From Gari tellinella (lineage: Eukaryota; Mollusca; Bivalvia; Cardiida; Psammobiidae): DNA of 64,000 bases. Both the position numbers and the translations under genes were made by a program. Where the stretch lies: the NCBI GenBank assembly GCA_922989275.2, contig OV277864.1, positions 4,464,001 through 4,528,000 on the forward strand, given 5' to 3'. The notes under the pieces were generated by a model that did not search any database, had not been told where the DNA came from, and saw only the letters and a list, made by a program, of their open reading frames with translations. Of this stretch, positions 31,401 through 40,599 are shown piece by piece. Position 1 is the first letter of the stretch, and the number at the start of each line of letters is the position of its first letter.

Positions 31401-31404
31401 TGAG

Positions 31405-31475
31405 GCAAACAGTTTGGATAAGGTTTAGACGATGAGTAGGATGGCATCTAATCTGGAATCAAACTGTTAGACATT
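31405..31475. repeat. Degenerate hairpin core
   Basis: GGCAAACAGTTTGGATAAGG..GGCATCTAATCTGGAATCAAACTG. The arms are poorly paired. Confidence 0.4.
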
Positions 31476-31575
31476 GTTATAATATTTTTGAAGGACAATA
31501 CCGATAAATCAATTCCAAGAATTGTTGCAGGCGCCAAAATTTGCAGTCGACAGGTACATAGCCTGCCAAAAATGC

Positions 31576-31776
31576 TTAACCCATTTGTGCCCACGATCCC
31601 ATATATTGACATAGGCAAACAGTGTAGACTCTGATCAGAGTCTACACTGTTTGCTGATAGGAATTTCAATATAAAACAAAATGAAAATGAAAATTTTGAC
31701 CAGGCATCCCTTTGATAAAAAATGGACTAATCCAATATATAAACATGGAATAATCCACTGGCCGTAAATGGGTTAA
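31576..31776 (+). mobile_element. Family E MITE with apex deleted
   Basis: TTAACCCATTTGTGCCCACG to GTAAATGGGTTAA. The core is reduced to the perfect AGTGTAGACTCTGATCAG / CTGATCAGAGTCTACACT palindrome with no GCCGCAT apex, a symmetrical shortening. Confidence 0.85.
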
Positions 31777-32630
31777 CTCGTTCACTGCCATGGCGACATC
31801 AGCTTTCACAATTGCCATAGGCTTTAATTTCTCAAATTTAAATTGTAGGTATTCTGAATTTAGAAATATTGAAATGAGCGTCGACCAATTTAGATTCTGT
31901 CATTCTGCAACATGTAACAGTTTAACAATTTACTACCAGAAAATTCCTGGCGAGGTGCTGTGAATTTTAAGTAACGTATGTGTAATATTTGCAAACACAG
32001 GATAACATTTTTCCCCCGTATATAGAAATGGACAACATTATGAACATTCTGGCCTTTTATGTTCAACTAAGTAGCAACTTATTTTGAATTTGATCAGATA
32101 CCGGGATGCCCATTGCCTGACCTGGTTTCAAAAAACTTGAAATTTAACATTTTTGTTCTGATCACAAACACGCTTATATGGAGAAAAGTTTCTTTTCCGT
32201 TGTAAGTGGCATGTGCATTTGCATACCAGTGTTTGCCTCAGGGAGACATTTTACAGAAAATTCAGGGGAAAACTAACTTATAATACAATGTAATACAAAT
32301 GTAGTTGTATACCGTTATGTATATTCGACGAAATTAAATTAATTCGTTTGAAATTTCATTTCTTGCCAACGTCAAACATTAAAGCAACTCTATTCCATGT
32401 CAGAAAAACTTGGTGAATTTTGTTGACAACCTAAGGAGTTTTATGTAGTCATGATTTAACTCAACTGGGTGGAAAACCTGTCTTTACAATACCCACGACA
32501 TAGAGTGGAAAATATGCTACTTTCACTAATAAAAGAAACTAAACTCAAAATAAACTAAAGTATTAAAATGACGATCACTTGAGAATATTAACGATTTCGT
32601 TAGATACATGTATAGACAACAATTAGATAT
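31777..32630. other. Mostly unassigned
   Basis: A decayed A-like core sits near 32085-32140 (TTTGATCAGATACCGGGATGCCC..GACCTGGTTTC). No genes were recognised. Confidence 0.35.
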
Positions 32631-32631
32631 G

Positions 32632-32740
32632 AGTTTGATTAGACTCCGAGTTACCCGGCGTCTAATTAAGCTCCAACTGTTTTCAAAGAAATAATTATTT
32701 TAGTTTGGTATGCATTTTTTGGAAATGTAGTCCCTCTATA
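32632..32740 (-). mobile_element. Family A fragment
   Basis: GTTTGATTAGACTCCGAGTTACCCGGCG, AAGCTCCAACTGTTTTC and AAATAATTATTTTAG. Confidence 0.5.
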
Positions 32741-32857
32741 CTATGCCAACACTTCTACAACATTTGGATAATTTCCTTCTTGTAAATTTTAGACAAAACT
32801 GTTCACCAATGCAGGATTCAACAGAACTAAAAATAATTATTTCGTGTTGCACTCTTC

Positions 32858-33107
32858 TACAGTGGAAAAAATGTTATTCTTCCCAATAAACGCGTTTACG
32901 TTAAAACTATTATTTACACTGCAAACAGTTTGGAGCCTGATCAGACGCCGGGTAACCCGGCGTCTGTTCAGGCTCCACACTTTTAGCCACTCAGCTTAAA
33001 ATAAATAGGCAGACTTTTCAACAAAATTTCATTTTATACGTTTTGTTGTCATGCGTTTGCGTTTCGTTTGCGTTTAAACGGGAAAGAATAACGAATTCTC
33101 TACTGTA
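32858..33107 (+). mobile_element. Family A hairpin MITE
   Basis: TACAGTGGAAAAAATG to AATTCTCTACTGTA, 250 bp. The hairpin is full with GCCGGGTAACCCGGC apex; the outer right arm has two changes (CTCCACACTTTTAG). Confidence 0.88.
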
Positions 33108-33321
33108 TCATAATGCCTTCTTAAAACATCAGAGTGAGGCAAATGGAAACACGCAGCTGGGAAATGATTTAATTTTCTTCAATAAACGGATAACTTGGAA
33201 CTGTCAGTTTTCTTCGAGGTGATTTAAACTTCTTGTTTGTGTAAAAGTAAAAAAGTTTAACGGAGAAAAGGCTATTCTTCCAAACATTTGCATTTGGAGT
33301 CGTCTTCCCAACTGTACTTTT

Positions 33322-33502
33322 AGCAGTGAAGCTCGCTTATAACGAAATATTGGATATAACGAATTATTGGATACAGCGAAACACATCTTATTACCCATCT
33401 CCAATTAACGTATAGTAAAATGGACCTGCTATAACGAAATTTGGATATAACGAAAGAAATCAGACGGTCCCGACGACTTCGTTATAAGTGAGCATCACTG
33501 TA
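33322..33502. mobile_element. Element T: pogo/Tigger-like MITE
   Basis: Termini CAGTGAAGCTCGCTTATAAC (33324) and its mirror ending at 33500, with TA after it. Internal GATATAACGAA phrases repeat on both sides. CAGTGxxxCTCxCTTATAACGA ends with TA are typical of the Tigger/pogo branch of Tc1/mariner. It is 177 bp and non-coding. Confidence 0.75.
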
Positions 33503-33554
33503 TCACATTTTCTCAATTTAGGTGCTGAATGTATGGAGGTTATTGTTTTCAGAT

Positions 33555-33799
33555 TTAACCCTTTCCCCAATAGAAGCGCCTTTTAGCGGATATGATTTAT
33601 TCATCCGCTGAAGAAAATAGGTAATTTAATCAGTAAAGAATATGTATTATAGGGAATATTTTCTATATTATAGCAAATGATAGTTTAAAACAGGCTAAAA
33701 GTAAAGCAGAATGCGCCTTTACTTTCAACCTGCTTTATAAAGTCACCTATCTTACATGTAAGTACTAGAAATAGGCTACATGTAGCAGGTAGGGGTTAA
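33555..33799 (-). mobile_element. Family D MITE with shortened hairpin
   Basis: TTAACCCTTTCCCCAATAG to GCAGGTAGGGGTTAA. The apex is deleted: AAAGCAGAATGCGCC joins to TTTACTTTCAACCTGC. Confidence 0.8.
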
Positions 33800-34110
33800 C
33801 TGGTTACATGTATTTGAATACTTCTTTGACAAAAATACTCTTTAAAACTAACCATGGTGTCATCAACTTACAAAAGGTAGATATAACATCAAGTTCTCAA
33901 AATGAAACAGTCATTAATTTCTCCTATAGAAGCGCCTATTAGTACATTTTTTGTTATAGAGATATGTGCTCAAGCTTTTACCATTCCCTGAGAGAGAGCA
34001 ACAGAAAATTGTTCAAGCATACTGACATGTGGACGTTTTTCAAAAGCAGGTTAAAATTAACATGTAGTGGAACAAGGTTTATATTTTATGTACACTGATC
34101 GTCTTTATAG
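33800..34110. other. D-like trace, otherwise unassigned
   Basis: TTAATTTCTCCTATAGAAGCGCC near 33914 resembles a D left edge. No hairpin or right end follows. Confidence 0.35.
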
Positions 34111-34111
34111 G

Positions 34112-34480
34112 TGAATATAGGAGACAAGTGTGAGGTTGGGCGCCCCTAAATCATTCCAGGTTTAACCTCCAGTGGTTATTGTTAACTAATTTATAATTAA
34201 TTATTAATTGCTACTGACCGTACCAAGGCGGGCTCCTATATTCACTTTGCTTCATGCTTGTCTTGCGTGTTGTTTTCTATTTAGTGTGTAGATGAAGGAG
34301 TGGTATTGCGCGCGCGTGTGTGTGCGTGTTAGTGTAGATGTGTACGTTTGTTATGGTATGACTGTGTGTGTGTTCTGCTTGAGAGGTGTGTGTATTGTTT
34401 GTGTTGCGTTTCCTGCTTGAGTTTTTCGTATTCATTAAAGCTGTAAGCTCCTTGGGGAGATGTCTGCTTTGTTTCAGTCT
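34112..34480. repeat. Inverted-repeat module with TG-rich tract
   Basis: GTGAATATAGGAG (about 34112) is mirrored by CTCCTATATTCAC (about 34231-34243). A TG/CG-rich simple tract follows at 34300-34405, then an ATTAAA at 34434 and a pyrimidine-rich CTTCCCTTACC. It looks like a known-type dispersed repeat or a 3'-UTR-like piece; I cannot name it. Confidence 0.4.
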
Positions 34481-34643
34481 TCCCTTACCAACAATGTTTA
34501 TTTTAACACTTGACGAAAGCTATGGGGAAACATTTAACTAACCAAATATTCACTTTTATGTTTGCCAGTTAATGGTTTATGTCTGTCACCTCATCAAAAG
34601 ACCAGGACGCGCACAGTATCACGTAACCATTTCGTCCCTGAAA

Positions 34644-34890
34644 AAGGGCTGCCATTTCTCCGGATTTTTCCTAAGTCTTCGGATTTTTATCCGAGCAGAT
34701 GGTAGCTTAAAATAGGCTAAAAGTAAAGCAGAATGCGCATTCAGGCGCATTTTTCTTTACTTTAAACCTGTTTTAAGCAATAATGTGTCTTCAAAACAAT
34801 AAACAGACTATGGGGTAAAGGTAGAATTAGTAAAATTGTGGCTGAAAATTTGAAATCTAAGATCTTTATGATAAACTTATGGCAGCCCTG
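34644..34890. mobile_element. Element H, copy 1: hAT-like MITE carrying a D core
   Basis: Ends (A)AGGGCTGCCAT and ATGGCAGCCCTG. The six bases before and after are both CTGAAA, a perfect 6-bp target duplication. The interior holds the D palindrome (AAAGTAAAGCAGAATGCGC) plus D edge sequence (GACTATGGGGTAAAGG). GGGCTGCC ends resemble hAT termini. Confidence 0.7.
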
Positions 34891-34984
34891 CTGAAACGTC
34901 ACCTCAATGGTAAAATCCAGTTATCAATTATGTGTAGTCCATGTTTTTTTTTTTAGGATTGTTTTTCGTAAAAGTAATGCCTAT

Positions 34985-35127
34985 TGCTTTTGACAAACAG
35001 TGACGATCCTAATCGAAGAGTCGTGTGGTCTATGTCTTCACTGTTTACAAAGGATACGTTTACATCACATGTACACTGTTTGCAAACTACCGGGTATATG
35101 CATGACTAGGGTTCAAATGGTTAAATT
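34985..35127 (-). mobile_element. Family F fragment
   Basis: ACAAACAGTGACGATCC, TCTTCACTGTTTACAAAGG, ACATGTACACTGTTTGCAAAC and GACTAGGGTTCAAATGGTTAA. The hairpin arms are mutated. Confidence 0.6.
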
Positions 35128-35928
35128 TGCTTAACATCATTTTTCACGTGCTAATATACTTGCATTAACATGACTACATGTATAATTCAAAAAGAATACC
35201 CATTGCTAGTTTACATGTAACAGACATGTGGCGATTTCGGGTGGATGGACACCAGAAACATTCCTGCCTAGTCGTGGATGTCATAGGGAATTATTTCTGT
35301 GTATAACACCGATGTTATCCCCTCTGTCAAGAGCTAGGGTCGGTGGTTTTGATCCCTTGCGCTGCTGGCAGCGAATGAGGTAAGCCAAAATCATCTTTCC
35401 TGATACGTATATATATAATTTCCTTATTTCTGTCTCTTCTTTGTACATCAAAGTTACATTACAGTTCATGAAAATTACAGTTAAACATACATGTACAACG
35501 TCATTCATTATTGAATTATAAGATACGATCACAGTTATTCATGATACATAGCATAATCATAGGAACATAATATAGTATATACAGAAGGTAAATGCACATA
35601 CATGTATAACCTTTTAATGATGCACACCAAACTCTCACAGTGTAAGCATTTAGTGTGTTTGAAAATTACTAAGATCAAATTAAATAAAGGTAACGACAGC
35701 AATAGAAGGCCAAAAAGCCATACAATGAAATGGTTTTAAAAAATCGAATACTACCTCAAGTCAGACTTAAAGTAAACTGATCACATGTAAAAGGTGATAT
35801 CTACTAGATGTAAAAAAAAAAAAAATGTTCTAGAATAATGGCTGCATTATATTCAATAAAAGGTTATTGATTCAATAATATACTGATTAAATATAAACTA
35901 CACACCATGCTTGGTAAATGAAAACATT
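35128..35928. other. No supported gene; possible LINE 3' region
   Basis: Lies downstream (minus strand) of the LINE tail at 35931. No poly(A) on the minus strand is obvious. An A13 run at 35812-35824 is on the plus strand, the wrong sense for that LINE. Confidence 0.35.
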
Positions 35929-35930
35929 TT

Positions 35931-36254
35931 TCAAGAAGTGAACAAGAGGCCTGAGCGCCTCCTTAAAATTGAAAAGCAGGATTTGGCAGCAATACGTACA
36001 ATGGATGGACATGAAAATATAAATATGAGTTTATCACAGTTACTTTTCGACTCGAAACCCGCGTCGATCTCTGATGCTTTGCTATACATGTATAATAGAA
36101 CATTTCGAATATCTGTATATATTGGACAGTCTGTAATTACATGCAATTCATTTCCAATTTCAGCTATACAAAACGGACATACTCTTCTTTCAACATCTAG
36201 CCGTTCATATCTCCCTGTCTCTAGACGCAGGTGGAGCCTCTTAGTGTTTGTCAT
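35931..36254 (-). CDS. Second LINE ORF2 C-terminal fragment
   Basis: A 107-codon frame with LHLRLETGRYERL, then C-x2-C (CPFC), IGNELHVITDCPIYTDIR and a basic C-terminal tail. This is the same domain order as the fragment at 18452 (LRLxxGRY, CxxC, ExHxxxxC, YxxIR), but the sequences differ too much to be copies of one element. Everything upstream of the LRLETGRY block is missing, and an A-run precedes the ATG, so truncation or a rearranged junction lies at about 36255. Confidence 0.7.
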   Translation of the reverse strand: MTNTKRLHLRLETGRYERLDVERRVCPFCIAEIGNELHVITDCPIYTDIRNVLLYMYSKASEIDAGFESKSNCDKLIFIFSCPSIVRIAAKSCFSILRRRSGLLFTS

Positions 36255-36309
36255 TTTTTTTTCGTGCTTTTCGAGTGTTTTGTTTATTTTGAAGTTTATA
36301 TATAATGAT

Positions 36310-36395
36310 GTAGTCGTTTCTCGGCGCCATATGACCTTTTTATGTGCCGCGGTGCCGTAAACCCCAACTCAAGCAATCAATCGGGTGAATGGAGG
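36310..36395 (+). repeat. Short conserved-looking repeat, possibly a SINE tail
   Basis: TCTCGGCGCCATATGACC, then TGTGCCGCGGTGCCGTAAAC, CAAGCAATCAATCGG. GCGCCATATGACC..GCCGTAAA is a phrase I associate with tails of molluscan dispersed retroelements; this is a recollection only. GC content is higher than in its neighbours. Confidence 0.3.
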
Positions 36396-36399
36396 TCAA

Positions 36400-36572
36400 G
36401 CAGAAACTCCCTGTAAAAGTTTCTGTTTTACTTTCAGTTTAGTTTAAGCAACATATTAGCCTGTGTATAACAATAATCAAGAACTGAAGGCGCACTCTGC
36501 TTTACTTCCAGTCTGCTTTAAGTGGGCATCTGTTTTCAAAACTATAAATAGACTATTGGCTAATGGGTTAAA
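36400..36572. mobile_element. Joined G and D half-elements
   Basis: 36400-36480: CAAGCAGAAACTCCCTGTAAAAG and TTTCTGTTTTACTTTCAG, G-type. 36483-36572: AAGGCGCACTCTGCTTTAC, AGTCTGCTTTAAGTGG and GACTATTGGCTAATGGGTTAA, a D right half. The D left half is missing. Confidence 0.55.
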
Positions 36573-36630
36573 CCCAATGTTTGTTTTAGAATTCCACAAC
36601 ATACATGTACTGTACCTACTTCAGCTATTT

Positions 36631-37072
36631 TACAGTGGAGAAGACGTTATTCTTTCCGATTAAACACGTATACGCTAATACTTATCCGGCGTCTGATCAG
36701 GCTCCAAACTGTTTGCCACTCAGAATTAAATAAATAGTCAGAATTGTCAAACAGTTGTCAGTTTCTATTTGTTTTTGCGATGCGTTTGCGTTTAACTCTT
36801 TGAACCCTAGTCACGCATATATGCGTCATTTGCAAACAGCGTACATGTGAAGAGTACACTTGTCCCATGCAAACAATGAAGACTCTGATCAGAGGGCTCC
36901 TTAAGGAGCCCTCTGATCAGGGTCTACACTGTTCGTCATTTTGATATATAATGTAAAAATCAACCCTAAAAAGTCAAAAATGGACTGGACTAAATTGAAA
37001 ATTAGAATTGTCCATTTTAGGTTTCAGGGAGGAAATTGTTAAACGGGAACGACTAATGTCTTCTCCACTCTA
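36631..37072 (+). mobile_element. Family A MITE interrupted by family F
   Basis: Left: TACAGTGGAGAAGACG, one-armed hairpin (CTTATCCGGCGTCTG), GCGATGCGTTTGCGTTTAA. After F it resumes as TTAAACGGGAACGAC and ends TTCTCCACTCTA. Removing F and one TTAA restores GCGTTTAAACGGG. Confidence 0.85.
36796..37038 (+). mobile_element. Family F hairpin MITE (reference-like copy)
   Basis: Flanked by TTAA at 36792-36795 and 37039-37042. CTCTTTGAACCCTAGTCACG at the left, the perfect GCATATATGC, then AGAGTACACTTGTCC. The core palindrome is CTCTGATCAGAGGGCTCC / GGAGCCCTCTGATCAG with TTAA at its centre, followed by a TCCATTTTAG..CAGGGAGGAAATTG right end. Confidence 0.88.
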
Positions 37073-37389
37073 TCAATCACATATCATTCTCACTTCAGTC
37101 AAGACCAACAGCTGCTCTGTGGGTTTAAAAGCTGGTCACGTTTTGGGGTTAATTCAGCAATACTTGATTTGCTTAAAAATAGGAAAAGGAAATTGGAGCC
37201 GCGCTATTTGCAATCATGAATTGATTGGACCAATCGTGAGAAGAATGGGGAAAAAACGTAACCTCTAATTAAGGACGGATTCAATATCGCCAAACGGCTT
37301 TACAGTGGTCAAAGGATGAAAGACTAGTCCCTTTGGATTGCGCTAATTCTGAATGCCTTTTGTTGGGATTGAGATAAGTGTATATTTTT

Positions 37390-39000
37390 AACGATAATAT
37401 CATTATCTCAATTACAGTGGTAAATACGCTATTCCTACCCACTTTACGCGTTTCTTACGCGTTTCTTTCGCGTTCGTTAAGCGTTCGTTAAGCGTTCTTT
37501 ACCCGTTTCGTTTAACGCGTTTACTACCCGTTTCTTAACGCGTTTCTTAACGCGTTTAAACGCGTTTAAAAGAGCCCGGATGAAAGGGGAGTAATCATGG
37601 AGAAAGGGAGGTAATCCATGTATGACTTGCGGGCCGCTCTTATCCTACTTAAGAATTTAGTAAATATCGTTACTGTGGAGAAAATATAATCTTACAAAAT
37701 TTTATGAAATCATTTTCTTTAAGAAGAAAGGTTATCCTGTGAGAGTTTTATGAATATACATTTATTTTCCCATATAAAGGATACGGTTTAAAAAGGATTA
37801 TGTAAATTGTGTTTATTACTATTACTATGAACATGAGGAATTCCCAAATGCCACATGTGGCATGCAGGGCTAGCCGCTAACACTGTTGCGTCACAAGCCG
37901 GACAGGGGGTAATAAAACTGCGGCTTATCAAAGTAAGTATCCTAATGCCCCATTGGGGTTGATTGGAATATCAACCAAATAAACCAAATCTTATATGCGA
38001 GTATGTGTCAGTTATCATACTCTCTCATCAAAGTAAAAGATATCTGTATAGTTTGAATATGGATGAGACTCCCGTAACTCGGCATTTCATCTAGAGCCAA
38101 ACTGTAAAAATGAAATCAAGACCGTATGCTTCATTCCTAGCTGTAAAACATAAGAACCGAACTACTCGGCGTCCCATCTACATCTAAATCGATATAGTGT
38201 TAACTATTATGAAAAGTAATTGGGTTTATTCAAAGCTGTCAGTTTGGATCCTGATGCTATGCCGATCTATACAGCCAGGCGTTTGATCTGGATTCAAACC
38301 GTTTGAATAGAAATCAACATGGAAGAATTATTCTAAAACATATCAAACAGAAATAATCTCGATGAAACGCCGAGTCACTCAGCATTATGATCGAGATCCA
38401 AACTGTCTATATTTATATAAATTCTAAAAGCGAACCCCGTTTAGATCCTGATAAGAGGCGTCTCATTTACAGAAAATGTTTTCAAAAATCGCTTTATCGC
38501 GAAAATGCTCCAGTGACAAATCGATTCTTGTTTTTGATTAACCCGTTTCATTCGGATTTTTCTAAAACGGCAATCATCGATAAGATCCGAAATCTCCGCG
38601 TGAAACGGAAAACGGACGCCCCAATCGCAGCATCTCGGGTATAACCGTTTATTAACGCGTTTAAACGCGTTCAAATCGTTAGTCCTTAACCGTTCGTTAA
38701 GCGTTCATTAAGCGTTCGTTAACCGTTCACTATGCGTTTCTTACGCATAGATAAACGCGTAAATGGGTAGGAATAGCGTATTTACCACTGTACCCCTGAA
38801 ACTCTTAATGGCAAATTCCAGCATGCAATTAAGTCTAGTTTATTTAAAACAATTTAGTGGCGTGTGTAACAAATAATTGCAAAAGGACAAACAGCGAATA
38901 CCCTTATTAGAAGGCTCATTTTAGGACCCTCTGATCTGTTTACATAGGACAAGTGTACTCTTCACATGTGTACTGTTTGTAAAGTATGGTTGAAAAGATT
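37390..39000 (-). mobile_element. Family F MITE interrupted by element K
   Basis: Left stub: CATTATCTCAATTA. After K: TACCCCTGAAACTCTTAATGG, AAGTCTAGTTTATTT, ACAAACAGCGAATACCC, AGGACCCTCTGATCTG, GGACAAGTGTACTCTTC and a decayed right end. The stub aligns with F at 41688 (TTATCTCTATCCTCCCTG). Confidence 0.65.
37415..38790. mobile_element. Element K: 1.38-kb TIR element with subterminal arrays
   Basis: TIRs are perfect for 27 bp (CAGTGGTAAATACGCTATTC..), at 37415-37441 and 38764-38790, with TA on both sides. Both subterminal zones are packed with GCGTTCGTTAA and ACGCGTTTCTTAACGCG motifs. The interior has four decayed hairpins (about 38050, 38150, 38240, 38345), some with GCCGAGT.ACTCGGC apices. 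No transposase is visible; the 85-codon frame at 38387 covers hairpin sequence. Its ends align with family A ends. Confidence 0.8.
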
Positions 39001-39062
39001 ATGTTTGTACCAGCGCATATTGCGTGACCCTCTTTTGAATAGTCTTTTCGAGACGATTCTAG

Positions 39063-39277
39063 TACAGTGGAGAACACGTTATTCTTTCCCAATAAACGCG
39101 TTTATGCTAATTCTATTATTTCCATAACCCGGCTTCTGATCAGGCTCCAAACTGTGTGCAATCAAGGTTCTTATTAATATTCAGCTATGTCAAAATTGTC
39201 ATTTTCTTCATTTTATTGCAATGCGTTTGCGTTTCGTTTGCGTTTAAACGGGAAAGAATAACGTATTCTCAACTGTA
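39063..39277 (+). mobile_element. Family A MITE, one-armed
   Basis: TACAGTGGAGAACACG to GTATTCTCAACTGTA. ATTATTTCCATAACCCGGC shows that the left arm is deleted to the apex; CAGGCTCCAAACTGTG remains. Confidence 0.85.
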
Positions 39278-39700
39278 AGTAATCCTATTCTTTCTTCTAT
39301 CTTAGCGTTTGTGCAAGCATACAAAGGATAAAGATTCGTTGACAAGTTCTTATCTAGAGCCCTGAATCAAGATGCAATATAAAGATTGAACGAAACAACG
39401 ATTACCGAAATGCACTTTATGTGCAAATTATAATGTTCCATATTTCCCACGTAATGCATGCAATAATATTTTCTTATAATAGCATGCAGTTTTGTTAAGA
39501 CTTTAGCACGCTCGGCAATTGTCAGCTTTAACTTGTAAGTCGGCTTCAACAATCTCTCCAATTATATATTGCGTGCATGTCGTATACACCATGTTCCTTC
39601 TTGCAAAACACTTTGAATCCAGATGACACGCCGAATTGCTCGGCATCTCATTGATGCAACCTGTTTGCACATGTTATCAATATTTCCCAAATGCCACGAA
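39278..39700. other. Mostly unassigned
   Basis: 39,610-39,668 has a decayed hairpin (TTTGAATCCAGATGACACGCCGAATTGCTCGGCATCTC..). Otherwise no feature. Confidence 0.35.
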
Positions 39701-39704
39701 TAAG

Positions 39705-39918
39705 GTGAACCCTTTGCCTGCTGGTTGCGACTTTATTGGTTTTTGCAAACAGTTTAGATCCAGATCAGACGCCGCATAACGCCGCGTCTGATCTGGATCC
39801 AAACTCTTTGACACTCGTATTTGGGTTTATTAACTTAAATAATGTAAACATCTAAATTTAACAAACTTTGCAGTCGACAATTTAAAAGCAGACGACATCA
39901 CCGCAGAATAAGGGTTAA
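39705..39918 (+). mobile_element. Family B hairpin MITE
   Basis: GTGAACCCTTTGCCTGC (left TTAA mutated) to CCGCAGAATAAGGGTTAA. The arm TTTAGATCCAGATCAGACG is mirrored, with apex GCCGCATAACGCCGCG slightly scrambled. TGCAGTCGACAATTTAAAAGCAGACGAC is present. Confidence 0.85.
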
Positions 39919-40179
39919 ACGCGCAACTTTGGATTTCTTCTGACTAATTTATCACCAATGAGGCATGTGATCAAAGCAACTGCACAAATAAATTGTTCAT
40001 GCAATCGATTCCGCATTCAGAGCATTGCCGTCGAATGTTTATGCGAACAAGATTTAGTACCGTGTCGCACAGTTTGTTGTTTGAACTCACTTGCTATTCC
40101 TTTTACGAGTGATAAACAATTTGAAATAGGATGTTATGTTGTATGTAATAATGAAGGAGTTTGCTTTATCAGTTAACGT

Positions 40180-40350
40180 GTTTAAGTGTTACATGTTCAA
40201 TTGCCATTGTAAACAGTTTGAAGCAAGCTCAGACACCAAGTGACCCGGCGTCTGACCAGGCTCCAAACGGTTTGCCACTCGGACTTTTATAAGTGTTTAA
40301 CATTTTCAAAAAGTTGTCATAACATTTTACTGTATTACGATAATGTTTCA
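40180..40350 (+). mobile_element. Family A fragment
   Basis: TTGCCATTGTAAACAGTTTG, CTCAGACACCAAGTGACCCGGCGTCTG and ACGGTTTGCCACTCGGAC. Both termini are lost. Confidence 0.55.
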
Positions 40351-40545
40351 CCTACTGTATAAGCAGTACAGTGCAGAACTAACTCGTCTGTAAGGACAAA
40401 TGTTTTTCTTTTAATAAATTTCGTTATGAATTTAGTCCTTGACGAACAATGGCAGTGCCTTAATAGACAGGACCTACATCAGAGCTCCATGTAAGGGAAG
40501 TATTTAAAAAACTAAAATCTTACTTTCTGCATTAAACCCTATTTT

Positions 40546-40596
40546 GTTACTACTCATTAGAATCGTCTCGAAGAGACGATTCTAATGAGTAGTAAC
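40546..40596. repeat. Perfect 24-bp palindrome with 3-base loop
   Basis: GTTACTACTCATTAGAATCG.. reads into a GAA loop (40570-40572) and then its exact reverse complement, ending AGTAGTAAC. Unlike the MITE cores it has no recognisable flanks. TCGTCTCGA-like pieces recur at 39050 (TTTCGAGACGATTC). Confidence 0.75.
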
Positions 40597-40599
40597 ATA

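Noticed and set aside
35812..35824. A13 run as the poly(A) tail of the LINE at 35931-36254
   Set aside because: The LINE reads on the minus strand, so its tail would appear as a T-run on the plus strand.
37440..37565. GCGTT-rich array considered as a replication origin iteron array
   Set aside because: The same motifs occur at both ends of a TIR element, so subterminal transposase-binding repeats are the better reading.
39958..40176. 72-codon cysteine-rich frame
   Set aside because: Eight or more cysteines suggest a secreted peptide, but there is no signal sequence, splice context or repeat of the cysteine spacing, and the frame starts just after a B MITE. Not enough to call a gene.
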